From assembly GCA_022376925.1 (NCBI GenBank), contig JAIOJX010000002.1, positions 134,984,831 through 135,048,830 of the forward strand: a stretch of 64,000 nt of DNA, written 5' to 3'. Made by a program: the position numbers and the translations under genes. The DNA is from Tragulus kanchil. Its lineage: Eukaryota > Chordata > Mammalia > Artiodactyla > Tragulidae. The notes beneath the pieces were generated by a model. It searched no databases, was not told the origin of the DNA, and worked only from the letters and a program-made list of their open reading frames with translations. Below, piece by piece: positions 23,105 through 35,554 of this stretch (position 1 is its first letter; every line of letters begins with the position of its first letter).

Positions 23105-23282
23105 TAATGAGCTAACACTTAATGTTCACTTTCTGTGTGCCAAGCTATGATGACTGAGGCAGACTGAGCATTCATTTCGGGACTAACTCCTGAGCATTTA
23201 TTTATTTAACACATGCTCTATGCCAAGCACTGTTGTACATGAACACTTGACAAATGTTATTTAATCCTTATGCCTTCTTCAG
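23105..23282 (+). mobile_element. MIR remnant interrupted by a Bov-tA SINE
   Basis: gagcatttatttatttaacacatgctctatgccaagcactg and ttatttaatccttatg are MIR-like; after the Bov-tA at 23283-23509 the element resumes with ttcagatagcacatgg and ggcagagctggaattccaa to about 23580. Seen again at about 24194-24371 in D10 copy B. Confidence 0.6.
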
Positions 23283-23509
23283 AAAGTGAAAGTGAGAAGG
23301 TGAAAGTGTTAGTCACTCTGAGTTGCATCCAACTCTTTGCAACTCTATGGACTGTATAGCCCACCAGACTCTTCTGTCTGTGAAATTCTCCAGGCAAGAA
23401 TACTGGAGTGGGTAGCCAGTCCCAAGGGACCTCCCTGATCCAGGGATCAAACCTGGATCTCCCACATTGTAGGCCAATTCTTTACCGTCTGAGTTACCAG
23501 AGAAGCTCC
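23283..23509 (-). mobile_element. Bov-tA SINE (D10 copy A)
   Basis: Reverse Bov-tA with its A/T-poor tail aaagtgaaagtgagaaggtgaaagtgttagtcactc, through ggcaagaatactggagtggg, to ccagagaagctcc. It sits inside an older MIR. Confidence 0.9.
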
Positions 23510-23599
23510 ATTTTCAGATAGCACATGGTTAATAGGAGGCAGAGCTGGAATTCCAATCCTACCCTGGGCTGCCTTTCATTACTATACTCCACCTGCTTG

Positions 23600-23775
23600 G
23601 CTGAGCACTTAGTATAACAGAAGAATGATTCTCAAAATAGCCCTGTGTACGATACGCATGCCTGTTCCACCAATAAGGATACAAGGCTTGGAGAATTGAA
23701 GATCACCTGCTAGGTGGTGCAGGGCTGGAACTTGAACCAGAAACTTCACCCTAATCACCACACCATACTGCCTTA
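23600..23775 (+). mobile_element. MIR remnant (D10 copy A)
   Basis: gagcacttagtataac, aatagccctgtgtacg, aggatacaaggcttggagaattgaagatcacctgc and gctggaacttgaacc follow MIR order with heavy decay. Duplicate at about 24689-24864 and part again near 25976. Confidence 0.5.
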
Positions 23776-24371
23776 ATTTAAGATCCCAGGCCTGGTGGAC
23801 TGGTTCTTCTCCAACCTTCCCCCTCTTGTATCAAGGAGAGTTTGATGTCAGTCATTGGCTCTGAACCATTCAACAACTAGAACTGTTATCATAAATAATT
23901 AACCCAGCCTTTGCCAGTTTTTATTACAAATCCAGAAAACAAGGCCAAGGAAAAGCTACCTTGAAGCTAGTGAGACCAAAGCATCATAGCAGTAGGTTCT
24001 GAAGAAACACTACCTCTGAATCAAATGCAAATTATATTTTTAAAAGGCAACCCATTTAGAAGAAAGTGTTTCTTACCCACTGCCATAAGTAGGTGCCAAT
24101 GTGGGATCCTGGAGGTTGCTTCTAAGGAAGATGCCAAAGGAGATAATGGGTCATGAGAACCCTGAAAAGAGGTGCCAAGGGATAGTCAAATAATAATGAG
24201 CTAACACTTAATGTTCACTTTCTGTGTGCCAAGCTATGATGACTGAGGCAGACTGAGCATTCATTTCGGGACTAACTCCTGAGCATTTATTTATTTAACA
24301 CATGCTCTATGCCAAGCACTGTTGTACATGAACACTTGACAAATGTTATTTAATCCTTATGCCTTCTTCAG

Positions 24372-24599
24372 AAAGTGAAAGTGAGAAGGTGAAAGTGTTA
24401 GTCACTCTGAGTTGCATCCAACTCTTTGCAACTCTATGGACTGTATAGCCCACCAGGCTCTTCTGTCTGTGAAATTCTCCAGGCAAGAATACTGGAGTGG
24501 GTAGCCAGTCCCCAAGGGACCTCCCTGATCCAGGGATCAAACCTGGATCTCCCACATTGTAGGCCAATTCTTTACCGTCTGAGTTACCAGAGAAGCTCC
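24372..24599 (-). mobile_element. Bov-tA SINE (D10 copy B)
   Basis: Same insertion as 23283-23509; one base longer in the cagtccccaag run. Confidence 0.88.
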
Positions 24600-25637
24600 A
24601 TTTTCAGATAGCACATGGTTAATAGGAGGCAGAGCTGGAATTCCAATCCTACCCTGGGCTGCCTTTCATTACTATACTCCACCTGCTTGGCTGAGCACTT
24701 AGTATAACAGAAGAATGATTCTCAAAATAGCCCTGTGTACGATACGCATGCCTGTTCCACCAATAAGGATACAAGGCTTGGAGAATTGAAGATCACCTGC
24801 TAGGTGGTGCAGGGCTGGAACTTGAACCAGAAACTTCACCCTAATCACCACACCATACTGCCTTAATTTAAGATCCCAGGCCTGGTGGACTGGTTCTTCT
24901 CCAACCTTCCCCCTCTTGTATCAAGGAGAGTTTGATGTCAGTCATTGGCTCTGAACCATTCAACAACTAGAACTGTTATCATAAATAATTAACCCAGCCT
25001 TTGCCAGTTTTTATTACAAATCCAGAAAACAAGGCCAAGGAAAAGCTACCTTGAAGCTAGTGAGACCAAAGCATCATAGCAGTAGGTTCTGAAGAAACAC
25101 TACCTCTGAATCAAATGCAAATTATATTTTTAAAAAAAGGCAACCCATTTAGAAGAAAGTGTTTCTTTTACAGAGTTTGACTAGAGGCAGATGAGCAAAC
25201 TATTGGATATTCTTGCATCCTCTACATTAAATCAGTGGTGTTTGCAAACTTGAGAGTGCCATTTGTTTTGTGGTTGTCCCACTTCCTGAGAACCAGTCTT
25301 GGGCACATCATTTATTTGACTCCTTTGAGCTTTATACTCTGTGTCAGGCATGAGTCAAGATCTCTGATTTGGATAACTCTGATTTGTAGGGATCTGCAGG
25401 CTGATTCTCACACAACACCCCAGGCCAAAAACATCTCTGAAGAGCACCCAAGCCACAGCTGGTATGCCAAAGACTATTGTACCATCGCCTCTAATTCTTA
25501 GTGACCTTGGGCTTGAATAGGTTTGCAATGGGTGCCTGAGATGAGCTTGGGGCAGCAAGACTTAACACTGTCTATTCATCTGTAAATCTGTCTGTTGTAA
25601 GAAATACTGTCACATACATTATAGCCTCCAAATACTC

Positions 25638-25878
25638 TTTTTAAAAATATTTACTTATTTATTTATTTTTGGCTTCACCAGGTCTTAATTACAGCACACA
25701 GGAGCTCCATTGTGGGGTGTGAGCTTCTCTCTAGTTGTGGCACGCAGGCTCAGTAGTTGCAGCGTGTGGGTTTAGTTGTCCCAAGGTATTTGGGTTCTTA
25801 GTTCCCCAACCAGGGATTGAACCCGTGTCCCCTGCATTGCGAGGCAGATTCTTAACCACTGGATCACTAGGGAAGTCT
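25638..25878 (-). mobile_element. CHR-type SINE (D11 copy A)
   Basis: Reverse tRNA-derived CHR SINE: A-tail complement (ttatttatttatttttggc), ggtcttaattacagcacaca, ctctagttgtggc, ctcagtagttgcag, cttagttccccaaccagggattgaaccc, gcattgcgaggcagattcttaaccactggatcac. The family is specific to cetartiodactyls. Confidence 0.88.
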
Positions 25879-26748
25879 CCGAAACACTCTACCTCCCACA
25901 CGTCCCTGAACTACTGTTCTAGAAGAAAAGCCCTGCATTGCGAGGAATTCTTAACCACTGGATCACTCAACACAAATACTGCCTTAATTTAAGATCCCAG
26001 GCCTTCTTTTTCCAACCTTCCCCCTCTTGTATCAAGGAGAGTTTGATGTCAGTCATTGGCTCTGAACCATTCAACAACTAGAACTGTTATCATAAATAAT
26101 TAACCCAGCCTTTGCCAGTTTTTATTACAAATCCAGAAAACAAGGCCAAGGAAAAGCTACCTTGAAGCTAGTGAGACCAAAGCATCATAGCAGTAGGTTC
26201 TGAAGAAACACTACCTCTGAATCAAATGCAAATTATATTTTTAAAAAAAGGCAACCCATTTAGAAGAAAGTGTTTCTTTTACAGAGTTTGACTAGAGGCA
26301 GATGAGCAAACTATTGGATATTCTTGCATCCTCTACATTAAATCAGTGGTGTTTGCAAACTTGAGAGTGCCATTTGTTTTGTGGTTGTCCCACTTCCTGA
26401 GAACCAGTCTTGGGCACATCATTTATTTGACTCCTTTGAGCTTTATACTCTGTGTCAGGCATGAGTCAAGATCTCTGATTTGGATAACTCTGATTTGTAG
26501 GGATCTGCAGGCTGATTCTCACACAACACCCCAGGCCAAAAACATCTCTGAAGAGCACCCAAGCCACAGCTGGTATGCCAAAGACTATTGTACCATCGCC
26601 TCTAATTCTTAGTGACCTTGGGCTTGAATAGGTTTGCAATGGGTGCCTGAGATGAGCTTGGGGCAGCAAGACTTAACACTGTCTATTCATCTGTAAATCT
26701 GTCTGTTGTAAGAAATACTGTCACATACATTATAGCCTCCAAATACTC

Positions 26749-26989
26749 TTTTTAAAAATATTTACTTATTTATTTATTTTTGGCTTCACCAGGTCTTAAT
26801 TACAGCACACAGGAGCTCCATTGTGGGGTGTGAGCTTCTCTCTAGTTGTGGCACGCAGGCTCAGTAGTTGCAGCGTGTGGGTTTAGTTGTCCCAAGGTAT
26901 TTGGGTTCTTAGTTCCCCAACCAGGGATTGAACCCGTGTCCCCTGCATTGCGAGGCAGATTCTTAACCACTGGATCACTAGGGAAGTCT
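26749..26989 (-). mobile_element. CHR-type SINE (D11 copy B)
   Basis: Same insertion as 25638-25878, repeated through duplication D11. Confidence 0.86.
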
Positions 26990-27043
26990 CCGAAACACTC
27001 TACCTCCCACACGTCCCTGAACTACTGTTCTAGAAGAAAAGCC

Positions 27044-28345
27044 TGGCATATAGTTGATGCTTAATAAATATCCATTGAATTTATTGCTTGCGAGTAGGTA
27101 ATTTAATTATCTTGAATTTCTTTTAGCGAATCCATGCTAATCCCTAACAATCATTGTTCTGCCATTAAGTGCTTACAAATGACTTTAAAAATAATATATC
27201 CTATTATCCCTGCCACCGTGAATGATAATTCAACAGTATGTATATTGAGCAAGTCTGACTTGAAGATCTCAACATTGTTTGTCCAGAGCTTATTGTCCTT
27301 TTATTTTTTCCCTCCAAAGATGATCCAGAGTATTTTAATAGTCTCAGTTAAAATTTTGCTCAATACCCTTGGTGCAAACTTGGGGAAGGAAAAGAGAAAA
27401 TACATGTTGTGTGAGACATATTGTGTATGGATTCAGCAGGCACTGTTTCTATTCCTTGTGCTTCAGATTCTGTATATATTTGGTTACCTGCATGTTTAGG
27501 AAATGAAATTTCCACCATTCTATATTCTGTAGCATATGCTATTCAACATCATGCATAGCTGCCTTAGAATACAATAATATCTATCTGCTAAATTAAAGTG
27601 ACTGAGAAGCTCATAGGTGACTGCTGAGGTGTCTTCCATCACCTCGTCTATTACAAAATTCTACTGTCACTTGTGGAAATTGATTTTGGCATTGAGCCAT
27701 TAATCCAGATGCGTACTTACAACAAACCATTCTGACCCTTTGCACATCACAGGGACAGCAGAACCAATTAGCTGTTTATCAGCTTAAAATGTCTTAAAAT
27801 ATGTACTACCAAGTGAGTCCTGGCTTTTCAAAATATTGCTTTTCACCAAAGATGAATCTGGCTTGCAATCAAAATGCCTTAAGTGTTTAGAAAAAAGAGA
27901 AAGATCAAATCAACAGGCAGTGATGTTAATCTGAGGCAAAGGTCTGCTGCACAGCATCATAATTGCTCTTTTCTGCTTTTTCACTCTGCAGTGACTGATG
28001 GCTTTGCTCTGAGCAGTAGGGAAATGGCAGGGGTTGGGTTCTAAGAGATAATAAGGTCTGAACCAAGGAAAATTCAATCTGGGCCACCCCCAAAGATGAT
28101 TTTCCAGTTGGAGTCCCTGGGGCTGAGCACAGGAAATGGACAGTCTTAGCCCAAGACTGTGGACTTTCTCCACATGTTCCTGAAGCAGGCAGAAGTACTT
28201 GGAAAGGACGGGTGTGAAAATGTAAACAGTGTGGTCAAGGTCAACTTCCCTAAGAAGGGGTAATATGACCTGGACATGTAATCCCAAACCTGAAAGAGAT
28301 AAGGAACAAAGTCAGGTGGGAAGAACATTCCTTCCAGGCAGAAGG
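27044..28345. other. Intronic block, mostly repeat-free
   Basis: Apart from an old MIR/L2-like tail at 27044-27090 (gcctggcatatagttgatgcttaataaatat), I see no recognisable repeat, exon or RNA gene. AT-rich up to about 27.9 kb. Present once only. Confidence 0.5.
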
Positions 28346-28510
28346 AACAGCAGATGCAAAGGGAATGTACTTGAGAGGTTTAAGGAACAAGGAAACCCGT
28401 GTGTTCGAACTGGAGGAACAAGGAGAAAGAGAGAACCTGTGAGGGAGTGGGAGACCAGAAGGAAGTTGTAACAGCTTGGACTTTGAACTGGAAGCCTTTG
28501 GAGGGGGTTT

Positions 28511-28736
28511 CTTTACTATTTATTTATTTGGCTGTGTTGGGTCTTGGTTGTGGCACACGGGACCTTTCGTGGTGGTGCATGGATTCTCTAGTTGTGATGT
28601 TTGGGCTTAGTACTTACAGTGGGCAGGCTTAGTTGCTTCAAGGCACATGGAATCTTCGTTCCCTGACCAGGAATAGAACCAACATGCCCTGCATTACAAA
28701 GCAGATTCTTAACCACTGGACCACCAGGAAGTGCCC
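28511..28736 (-). mobile_element. CHR-type SINE (D12 copy A)
   Basis: Reverse CHR SINE: tatttatttatttggctgtgttgggtc, ttggttgtggcacacgggacc, gattctctagttgtg, ttccctgaccaggaatagaacc, gcagattcttaaccactggaccaccagg. Confidence 0.88.
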
Positions 28737-29552
28737 AAGAGAGTTGAATCCCAGGAATGACAAGATTTTGAACTTGCCGCCTCTGAGTCTTCTCCTCACC
28801 TGCATTATTTGCTCCTTGATAGAAGGAGTACTTTGTCTGGTGATCTTCTTTGCTTCCACCAGGCAAGAACTCCAGCTCTAGCCTTTCAAATTTTCATCCC
28901 ATCTCATTCTTGTGTTAGTCTCTAAGACTGGGCACAGTGGAATGGCATCTCTGCAGCCTCGGCTTCCTTCTTCTCCTGAGAACAAGCCATGGTCCCTTAT
29001 TGTTTGCAGCCTTGTCTTTCTGATTGTATTTCTCCTTGTGAGGAAATGGGGCTTAAATGAAATGACAATGATATGGAAGTTTCTAATGCTTTCCAGATCT
29101 TACAAAGCTCTTGGAGTTGTTGTTCCTGTTGGGTAACCCTTTCCACACTCACAGAGTTGCTTGACAGATGCGTATCAAGCTGGCATCTTCTCCTCTGTTC
29201 TGGTCCCTCTTCTCATCCTGGAGAGATGATAGAAGCTAGGAAGTAAGTGGTTTACATTTAAGGGAACCTCCAGTCTGCCTCCTGCTCTATGAGGGGTTAT
29301 GCCACACGCTGCACTGGGTGCCGAGGATGCAGCAAAAGATAGACACATTTGCAGTTGTGTAGGAAAGATGCTGAAGGCACCCAGGTGAACAGCAGATGCA
29401 AAGGGAATGTACTTGAGAGGTTTAAGGAACAAGGAAACCCGTGTGTTCGAACTGGAGGAACAAGGAGAAAGAGAGAACCTGTGAGGGAGTGGGAGACCAG
29501 AAGGAAGTTGTAACAGCTTGGACTTTGAACTGGAAGCCTTTGGAGGGGGTTT

Positions 29553-29778
29553 CTTTACTATTTATTTATTTGGCTGTGTTGGGTCTTGGTTGTGGCACAC
29601 GGGACCTTTCGTGGTGGTGCATGGATTCTCTAGTTGTGATGTTTGGGCTTAGTACTTACAGTGGGCAGGCTTAGTTGCTTCAAGGCACATGGAATCTTCG
29701 TTCCCTGACCAGGAATAGAACCAACATGCCCTGCATTACAAAGCAGATTCTTAACCACTGGACCACCAGGAAGTGCCC
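29553..29778 (-). mobile_element. CHR-type SINE (D12 copy B)
   Basis: Same insertion as 28511-28736, repeated at offset 1042. Confidence 0.86.
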
Positions 29779-30870
29779 AAGAGAGTTGAATCCCAGGAAT
29801 GACAAGATTTTGAACTTGCCGCCTCTGAGTCTTCTCCTCACCTGCATTATTTGCTCCTTGATAGAAGGAGTACTTTGTCTGGTGATCTTCTTTGCTTCCA
29901 CCAGGCAAGAACTCCAGCTCTAGCCTTTCAAATTTTCATCCCATCTCATTCTTGTGTTTCTCTAAGACTGGGCACAGTGGAATGGCATCTCTGCAGCCTT
30001 GGCTTCCTTCTTCTCCTGAGAACAAGCCATGGTCCCTTATTGTTTGCAGCCTTGTCTTTCTGATTGTATTTCTCCTTGTGAGGAAATGGGGCTTAAATGA
30101 AATGACAATGATATGGAAGTTTCTAATGCTTTCCAGATCTTACAAAGCTCTTGGAGTTGTTGTTCCTGTTGGGTAACCCTTTCCACACTCACAGAGTTGC
30201 TTGACAGATGCGTATCAAGCTGGCATCTTCTCCTCTGTTCTGGTCCCTCTTCTCATCCTGGAGAGATGATAGAAGCTAGGAAGTAAGTGGTTTACATTTA
30301 AGGGAACCTCCAGTCTGCCTCCTGCTCTATGAGGGGTTATGCCACACGCTGCACTGGGTGCCGAGGATGCAGCAAAAAGATAGACACATTTGCAGTTGTG
30401 TAGGAAAGATGCTGAAGGCACCCAGGTGAACAGTTCAGGATGCTCAAGGGGCCTAGGGCAGGAGGTCCTGAATTAGACAGGGGGACTAATCATGGTCAAA
30501 GAAATGCTCTCTTAGAACATGTGTGTCCCAAACGTGCCTGGCCTACAATAGGTGTTCAAAACACATTTGCTGAATGCACTAAAAAGCTTGTGTGGGACAC
30601 ACAGAGGAGAACTGACCTCTGCCAAGTGCTGGGAGCTGGAGTGAGAATGAATTCAGAGTTCATGCTTCTCATCCCTCTGCAGAGGGGAAAGAGAACAGGA
30701 AAACAGTCTACCTAAAGGTCTGTGGAGATGAACCGATGACACAATTGTCTCTTCTTTAAAAATTTTTGAACATTTTTTTAAACAAACAATTGTGGATATT
30801 TGATTTTTCTCACATTCTTTTGAGTGGCGTAGTTTTCCTATTGTATTTTCTTAATTAAAACACCTTGAAG

Positions 30871-31150
30871 GCTTACCTGGTGGTCCAGTGGGTAAAGAGT
30901 TCACCTTGCAGTGCAAGGGGCACCGGTTCGATCCCTGGCTCGGGAAGATCCCATGGGGCGCGGAGTGGCTGGACCACTGTCTCCAATTATGAGCCAGCGC
31001 TCTGTAGCACATGTGTCCAGAGTCAGTGCTCTGCAATGAGAGAGGCCACTGAAATGGGAGGCCCACACAGGCCAAAGAAGAAAGATGGATGAAAATGAAT
31101 GAATGGAAAATCAATAAAAGTGGCCCAAATTTAAAAAAAAAAAAAAAAAA
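30871..31150 (+). mobile_element. CHR-type SINE with A-tail (D13 copy A)
   Basis: Full-length forward copy: gcttacctggtggtccagtggg head, B-box-like ggttcgatccctggctcggg, agccagcgctctg, gaggcccacacaggccaaag, then an A-rich tail. Flanked by target-site repeats caccttgaa at 30861-30869 and 31154-31162, which shows retroposition. Confidence 0.9.
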
Positions 31151-31988
31151 GACCACCTTGAATATAAAAGTAATACAAAAACATACCCTCATTATCAACA
31201 ATTGAAATAAAGGAAACAAAGCAAGGTTTCCCCTGGACTCTTACAGCAATTCCATCCTCTTACCACCCAAACTATCTCTACTTCAGTTTGATGAATAAAT
31301 CAAACTGTTTGATGAATAAATATCATTTTTTTTTTTTTTCTGGCCTACCATGTCAAGGAACTTAGAAAGAATGTGTTTTTCTCTTCCAGTTCGAATTATT
31401 CCTAATTTACTCAAAAGCTTTAAAGTAGTATCTCATGGTTTATTAAGACATTTAATGATGCACACACGCTGCACTGGGTGCCGAGGATGCAGCAAAAAGA
31501 TAGACACATTTGCAGTTGTGTAGGAAAGATGCTGAAGGCACCCAGGTGAACAGTTCAGGATGCTCAAGGGGCCTAGGGCAGGAGGTCCTGAATTAGACAG
31601 GGGGACTAATCATGGTCAAAGAAATGCTCTCTTAGAACATGTGTGTCCCAAACGTGCCTGGCCTACAATAGGTGTTCAAAACACATTTGCTGAATGCACT
31701 AAAAAGCTTGTGTGGGACACACAGAGGAGAACTGACCTCTGCCAAGTGCTGGGAGCTGGAGTGAGAATGAATTCAGAGTTCATGCTTCTCATCCCTCTGC
31801 AGAGGGAAGAGAACAGGAAAACAGTCTACCTAAAGGTCTGTGGAGATGAACCGATGACACAATTGTCTCTTCTTTAAAAATTTTTGAACATTTTTTTAAA
31901 CAAACAATTGTGGATATTTGATTTTTCTCACATTCTTTTGAGTGGCGTAGTTTTCCTATTGTATTTTCTTAATTAAAACACCTTGAAG

Positions 31989-32268
31989 GCTTACCTGGTG
32001 GTCCAGTGGGTAAAGAGTTCACCTTGCAGTGCAAGGGGCACCGGTTCGATCCCTGGCTCGGGAAGATCCCATGGGGCGCGGAGTGGCTGGACCACTGTCT
32101 CCAATTATGAGCCAGCGCTCTGTAGCACATGTGTCCAGAGTCAGTGCTCTGCAATGAGAGAGGCCACTGAAATGGGAGGCCCACACAGGCCAAAGAAGAA
32201 AGATGGATGAAAATGAATGAATGGAAAATCAATAAAAGTGGCCCAAATTTAAAAAAAAAAAAAAAAAA
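31989..32268 (+). mobile_element. CHR-type SINE with A-tail (D13 copy B)
   Basis: Same insertion as 30871-31150, with the same flanking target-site repeats. Confidence 0.88.
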
Positions 32269-32690
32269 GACCACCTTGAATATAAAAGTAATACAAAAAC
32301 ATACCCTCATTATCAACAATTGAAATAAAGGAAACAAAGCAAGGTTTCCCCTGGACTCTTACAGCAATTCCATCCTCTTACCACCCAAACTATCTCTACT
32401 TCAGTTTGATGAATAAATCAAACTGTTTGATGAATAAATATCATTTTTTTTTTTTTTCTGGCCTACCATGTCAAGGAACTTAGAAAGAATGTGTTTTTCT
32501 CTTCCAGTTCGAATTATTCCTAATTTACTCAAAAGCTTTAAAGTAGTATCTCATGGTTTATTAAGACATTTAATGATGCACACAATTTTTAAAAATCAAA
32601 TCATATAGAAGGCCCTTTAATGACAAAAATGTACTTCAGGGGACTTTACCCTTCCCCAATCCAAGTACTACTCCTTAGAACAAACTTTTT

Positions 32691-33020
32691 TTTTTTTTAA
32701 AGATTTATTTATTTATTTATTTTTGGGCGGGGATCGGGTTGGGGAGGGAGGGGAGCGGGCAGGCCACTTCTATTGGTCTTTCATTTCTCCATTTTCATCC
32801 GTCTTTGTTCTTTGGCTCCTGTGGGCCTCCCATCGCGGTGGCGTCTGTCGTCGCAGAGCGCCGGCTCTGGGCGCATGCGCTCCAGAGCTCTGGCTCGGTG
32901 ATTGGACACATGGGTCCAGCCGCTGCGCGACATGTGGGATCTTCCCAGGCCACGGATCGAACTGGCGCCCCTTGTGCTGCAACGTGGTGTCCTTACCCAC
33001 TGGACCACCAGGGGAAGCCC
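32691..33020 (-). mobile_element. Young CpG-rich CHR-type SINE
   Basis: Reverse element from a poly-T/ttatttattta tail complement to ccaccaggggaagccc. Still rich in CpG (catcgcggtggcgtc, gcgcatgcgc, ccgctgcgcgac), so little decayed. Target-site repeat tagaacaaacttttt at 32676-32690 and 33021-33035. Confidence 0.9.
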
Positions 33021-33826
33021 TAGAACAAACTTTTTTAAGAAAACTTTTCTGATTCAGTACCTCTGGTGGTTATAGCCACATCTCTAAATCAAATGTTCCT
33101 TCTTTGATTCACACTGTAAACATTTCTTGATTTATAATCTATTGACTTCCTGCCATAATAGGTGAGGATTTAGTTCACTCACTCCACCCTCTGTATTGAT
33201 TACCTTTCTAATTTCAAAAAATAACATTAATCTTCATTTCTTTTTCCGACCACCTTGGGGAGAACATCTTTACTTCCACTTCACAGAAAGAGAATATACA
33301 CATACCCTCACAGAAAGAGGATATACACATACCCTCCCTCCTACCCACCATGGCTGTCGGTTATATGTTGACTTTTTCATGGTCCAGATTCCCTCCATTT
33401 GCCTTCTATTCTATAAATATTCTAATGTCATCCATGCCGGGGCTACGGATTGACTCTGGAGTTTGAAAACCAAATGCACATTGTTATGATAATGCAGACA
33501 ATGTTTGATACAAAGTAAGTTGTTTTCTAGGATTACGGGTTTTCTTTATGGTCTCTATGTCATTGAAATCTGAGTCATTCCAAGATAAAGGTTCACATGG
33601 AATCCTTTTCTAACACTTAACTAGTTGTTCAAAATCACGCCGTGTATTTACTTGGTACAGTTTTCATTTTTCCTGGAGTTTCTGATTGATTCAAGGAGTT
33701 TTCTAACAGGTCATTTCAGAGCAAAATGAGACTTTTTAAACATAGGCCCTGTGGTGGGGAAAAGAATGTTTTGGAAAAATCACTCGGCTCTCTCACTTTT
33801 TACCCCCTGCTTCCTCCGTATGTGTA

Positions 33827-34195
33827 GTGATTAAGAACTCAGCTTCTATAGTCAGAAGTTCAGTCACCAGGTTGTGTCCGACTCTTTGCAACCACATGGG
33901 CGGCAGCACGCCAGGCCTCCCTGTCCCTCACCGTCTCTCAGAGTTTGCCCAAGTTCACGTCCCTTGCATTGGTGATGCCATCCAACCAACTCAATCACAG
34001 TCAGATTACTTGGGTTCAAATCCTAGGTCAACCACATGCAGTTGTATAATTTTGGCTGTGTTAGCTAATCTCTCTGTGTCTCAATGTCTTCATCTATAAA
34101 AGGGTGATTATTACTCATAAGGTTGTTACAGGGATTTAATGAGTTGGTCTTTGTACAGTACTTAGAAAATACTAGTATGGTGTTGGTTGTTACCA
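33827..34195 (-). mobile_element. MIR remnant split by a BovB-derived insertion
   Basis: attaagaactcagcttctatagtcag at one side and agtcagattacttgggttcaaatcctagg, tctctgtgtctcaatgtcttcatctataaa, gggtgattattactcataaggtt on the other form one reverse MIR. The short agtcaga repeat flanks the insert at 33857-34002. Confidence 0.65.
33857..34002 (-). mobile_element. BovB-derived 3' end fragment
   Basis: Reverse BovB-type tail: agttcagtcaccaggttgtgtccgactctttgc, agcacgccaggcctccctgtcc, cacgtcccttgcattggtgatgccatccaacca. BovB LINEs are typical of ruminants. Confidence 0.75.
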
Positions 34196-34480
34196 TCTTC
34201 CTGTGATAGAGATCAGACAGAATCTGCCCATTGGCATTGTTCTGCTAACCACAAGGCCTCATCCAGGCTATGATTACTGCTGTTCAAACTGGTTAATGAT
34301 TGTGGTCAAAGGATATGGAATGTGTATTCTAGAATATCACCCAACTAAGCCACATTAAGGAACCATTAGCACTTAATACATACCAGTAGCAAAGGCATAC
34401 TGAGGGTCTGTATGCCTTATCTCCTAGTCCTGTCAAGAGTGCTATGGGGTGTTTATACACACTTTACCAATGACCAATTG

Positions 34481-34686
34481 GCTTCCCCAGTGATTCAGAT
34501 GGCCAAAAATCTGCCTGCAATGCAGGAGACCCAGGTTTGATGCCCATGTTGGGAAGATCCTCTGGAGAAGAGAATGGCAACCCACTCCAGTATCCTTGCC
34601 CAGAGAATCCCATGGACAGAGGTGTCTGGCGGGCTGCAGTCCATGGGGTCACAAAGTCAGATGCAACTGAGTCACTAAGCACACAC
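34481..34686 (+). mobile_element. Bov-tA SINE (D14 copy A)
   Basis: Forward Bov-tA: gcttccccagtgattcag, gcctgcaatgcaggagaccc, gttgggaagatcctctggag, ccactccagtatccttgcc, atcccatggacagagg, ggtcacaaagtcagatgcaactgag. Confidence 0.9.
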
Positions 34687-35554
34687 ATGCCAATGTACAA
34701 ATGGAAAACTCAGAGAAATAAGTTTTCAGATTCTCACAACTAGTGAATGATAGTAGAAGTAGGATTCAACCCCAGGCCTTTTAGCTTTGAAAAGTGATGT
34801 CCTTAAAAGCTAATGTCGTAGCCCAGCATTCTCAAAATGTGGTCTTTTAACTGCAGGAGTGAAGGAAGGCTCCAACACCATTTGATGGGGGGCTGCAGAG
34901 TCAAAACTGTTACACAATGATAATAAAATGTGATTTACCCCTTTCACTGTGTTGACCCTTAACCAGATGATGCAAAACCAAAGGTGGGCACCATGCCTGG
35001 AGTAACAGCAACAGCACCAAGCAGATCTAGATGTCATCATGTTTGCCACCACCAGCCATTCATAGGAAAAGAAAGAGCTAGCTTCACTTTGTATGTAACA
35101 AAATGGGAAGGGCACATAAAGCACTTCCACTGGGAACTGAAGGCCACTGCTGGTCTCCACTGGACAGTTACGAGCTGAACTAGCTCAGAAATTATGCTGT
35201 TACAGGGATTTAATGAGTTGGTCTTTGTACAGTACTTAGAAAATACTAGTATGGTGTTGGTTGTTACCATCTTCCTGTGATAGAGATCAGACAGAATCTG
35301 CCCATTGGCATTGTTCTGCTAACCACAAGGCCTCATCCAGGCTATGATTACTGCTGTTCAAACTGGTTAATGATTGTGGTCAAAGGATATGGAATGTGTA
35401 TTCTAGAATATCACCCAACTAAGCCACATTAAGGAACCATTAGCACTTAATACATACCAGTAGCAAAGGCATACTGAGGGTCTGTATGCCTTATCTCCTA
35501 GTCCTGTCAAGAGTGCTATGGGGTGTTTATACACACTTTACCAATGACCAATTG

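Larger units (their letters stand above)
22992..25169. repeat. Tandem duplication D10
   Basis: Copy A is 22992-24074 and copy B is 24087-25169. Copy A shortens an A run near its end (ttttaaaagg versus ttttaaaaaaagg). Filler is 24075-24086. Confidence 0.94.
24854..27043. repeat. Tandem duplication D11
   Basis: Copy A is 24854-25932 and copy B is 25976-27043. Copy B's start is squeezed (ggcctggtggactggttcttctcc becomes ggccttctttttcc). The 43-base filler 25933-25975 is itself a damaged re-copy of 25829-25870 within the nearby CHR SINE. Confidence 0.94.
28346..30433. repeat. Tandem duplication D12
   Basis: Copy A is 28346-29390 and copy B is 29388-30433, sharing aacag at the junction. A small interior difference (gtgttagtctctaag versus gtgtttctctaag near 28912/29954) and a C/T change (cctcggctt/ccttggctt) are visible. 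Confidence 0.94.
30343..32584. repeat. Tandem duplication D13
   Basis: Copy A is 30343-31464 and copy B is 31463-32584, joined at a shared cacac. One visible difference is gaggggaaagag versus gagggaagag. With D12 the stretch 30343-30433 occurs a third time near 29301-29390. Confidence 0.94.

Noticed and set aside
30871..31150. tRNA gene from the ggttcgatccctgg B-box and tRNA-like heads of the SINEs
   Set aside because: These are tRNA-derived SINE heads; they lack a full cloverleaf and continue into SINE bodies and A-rich tails.
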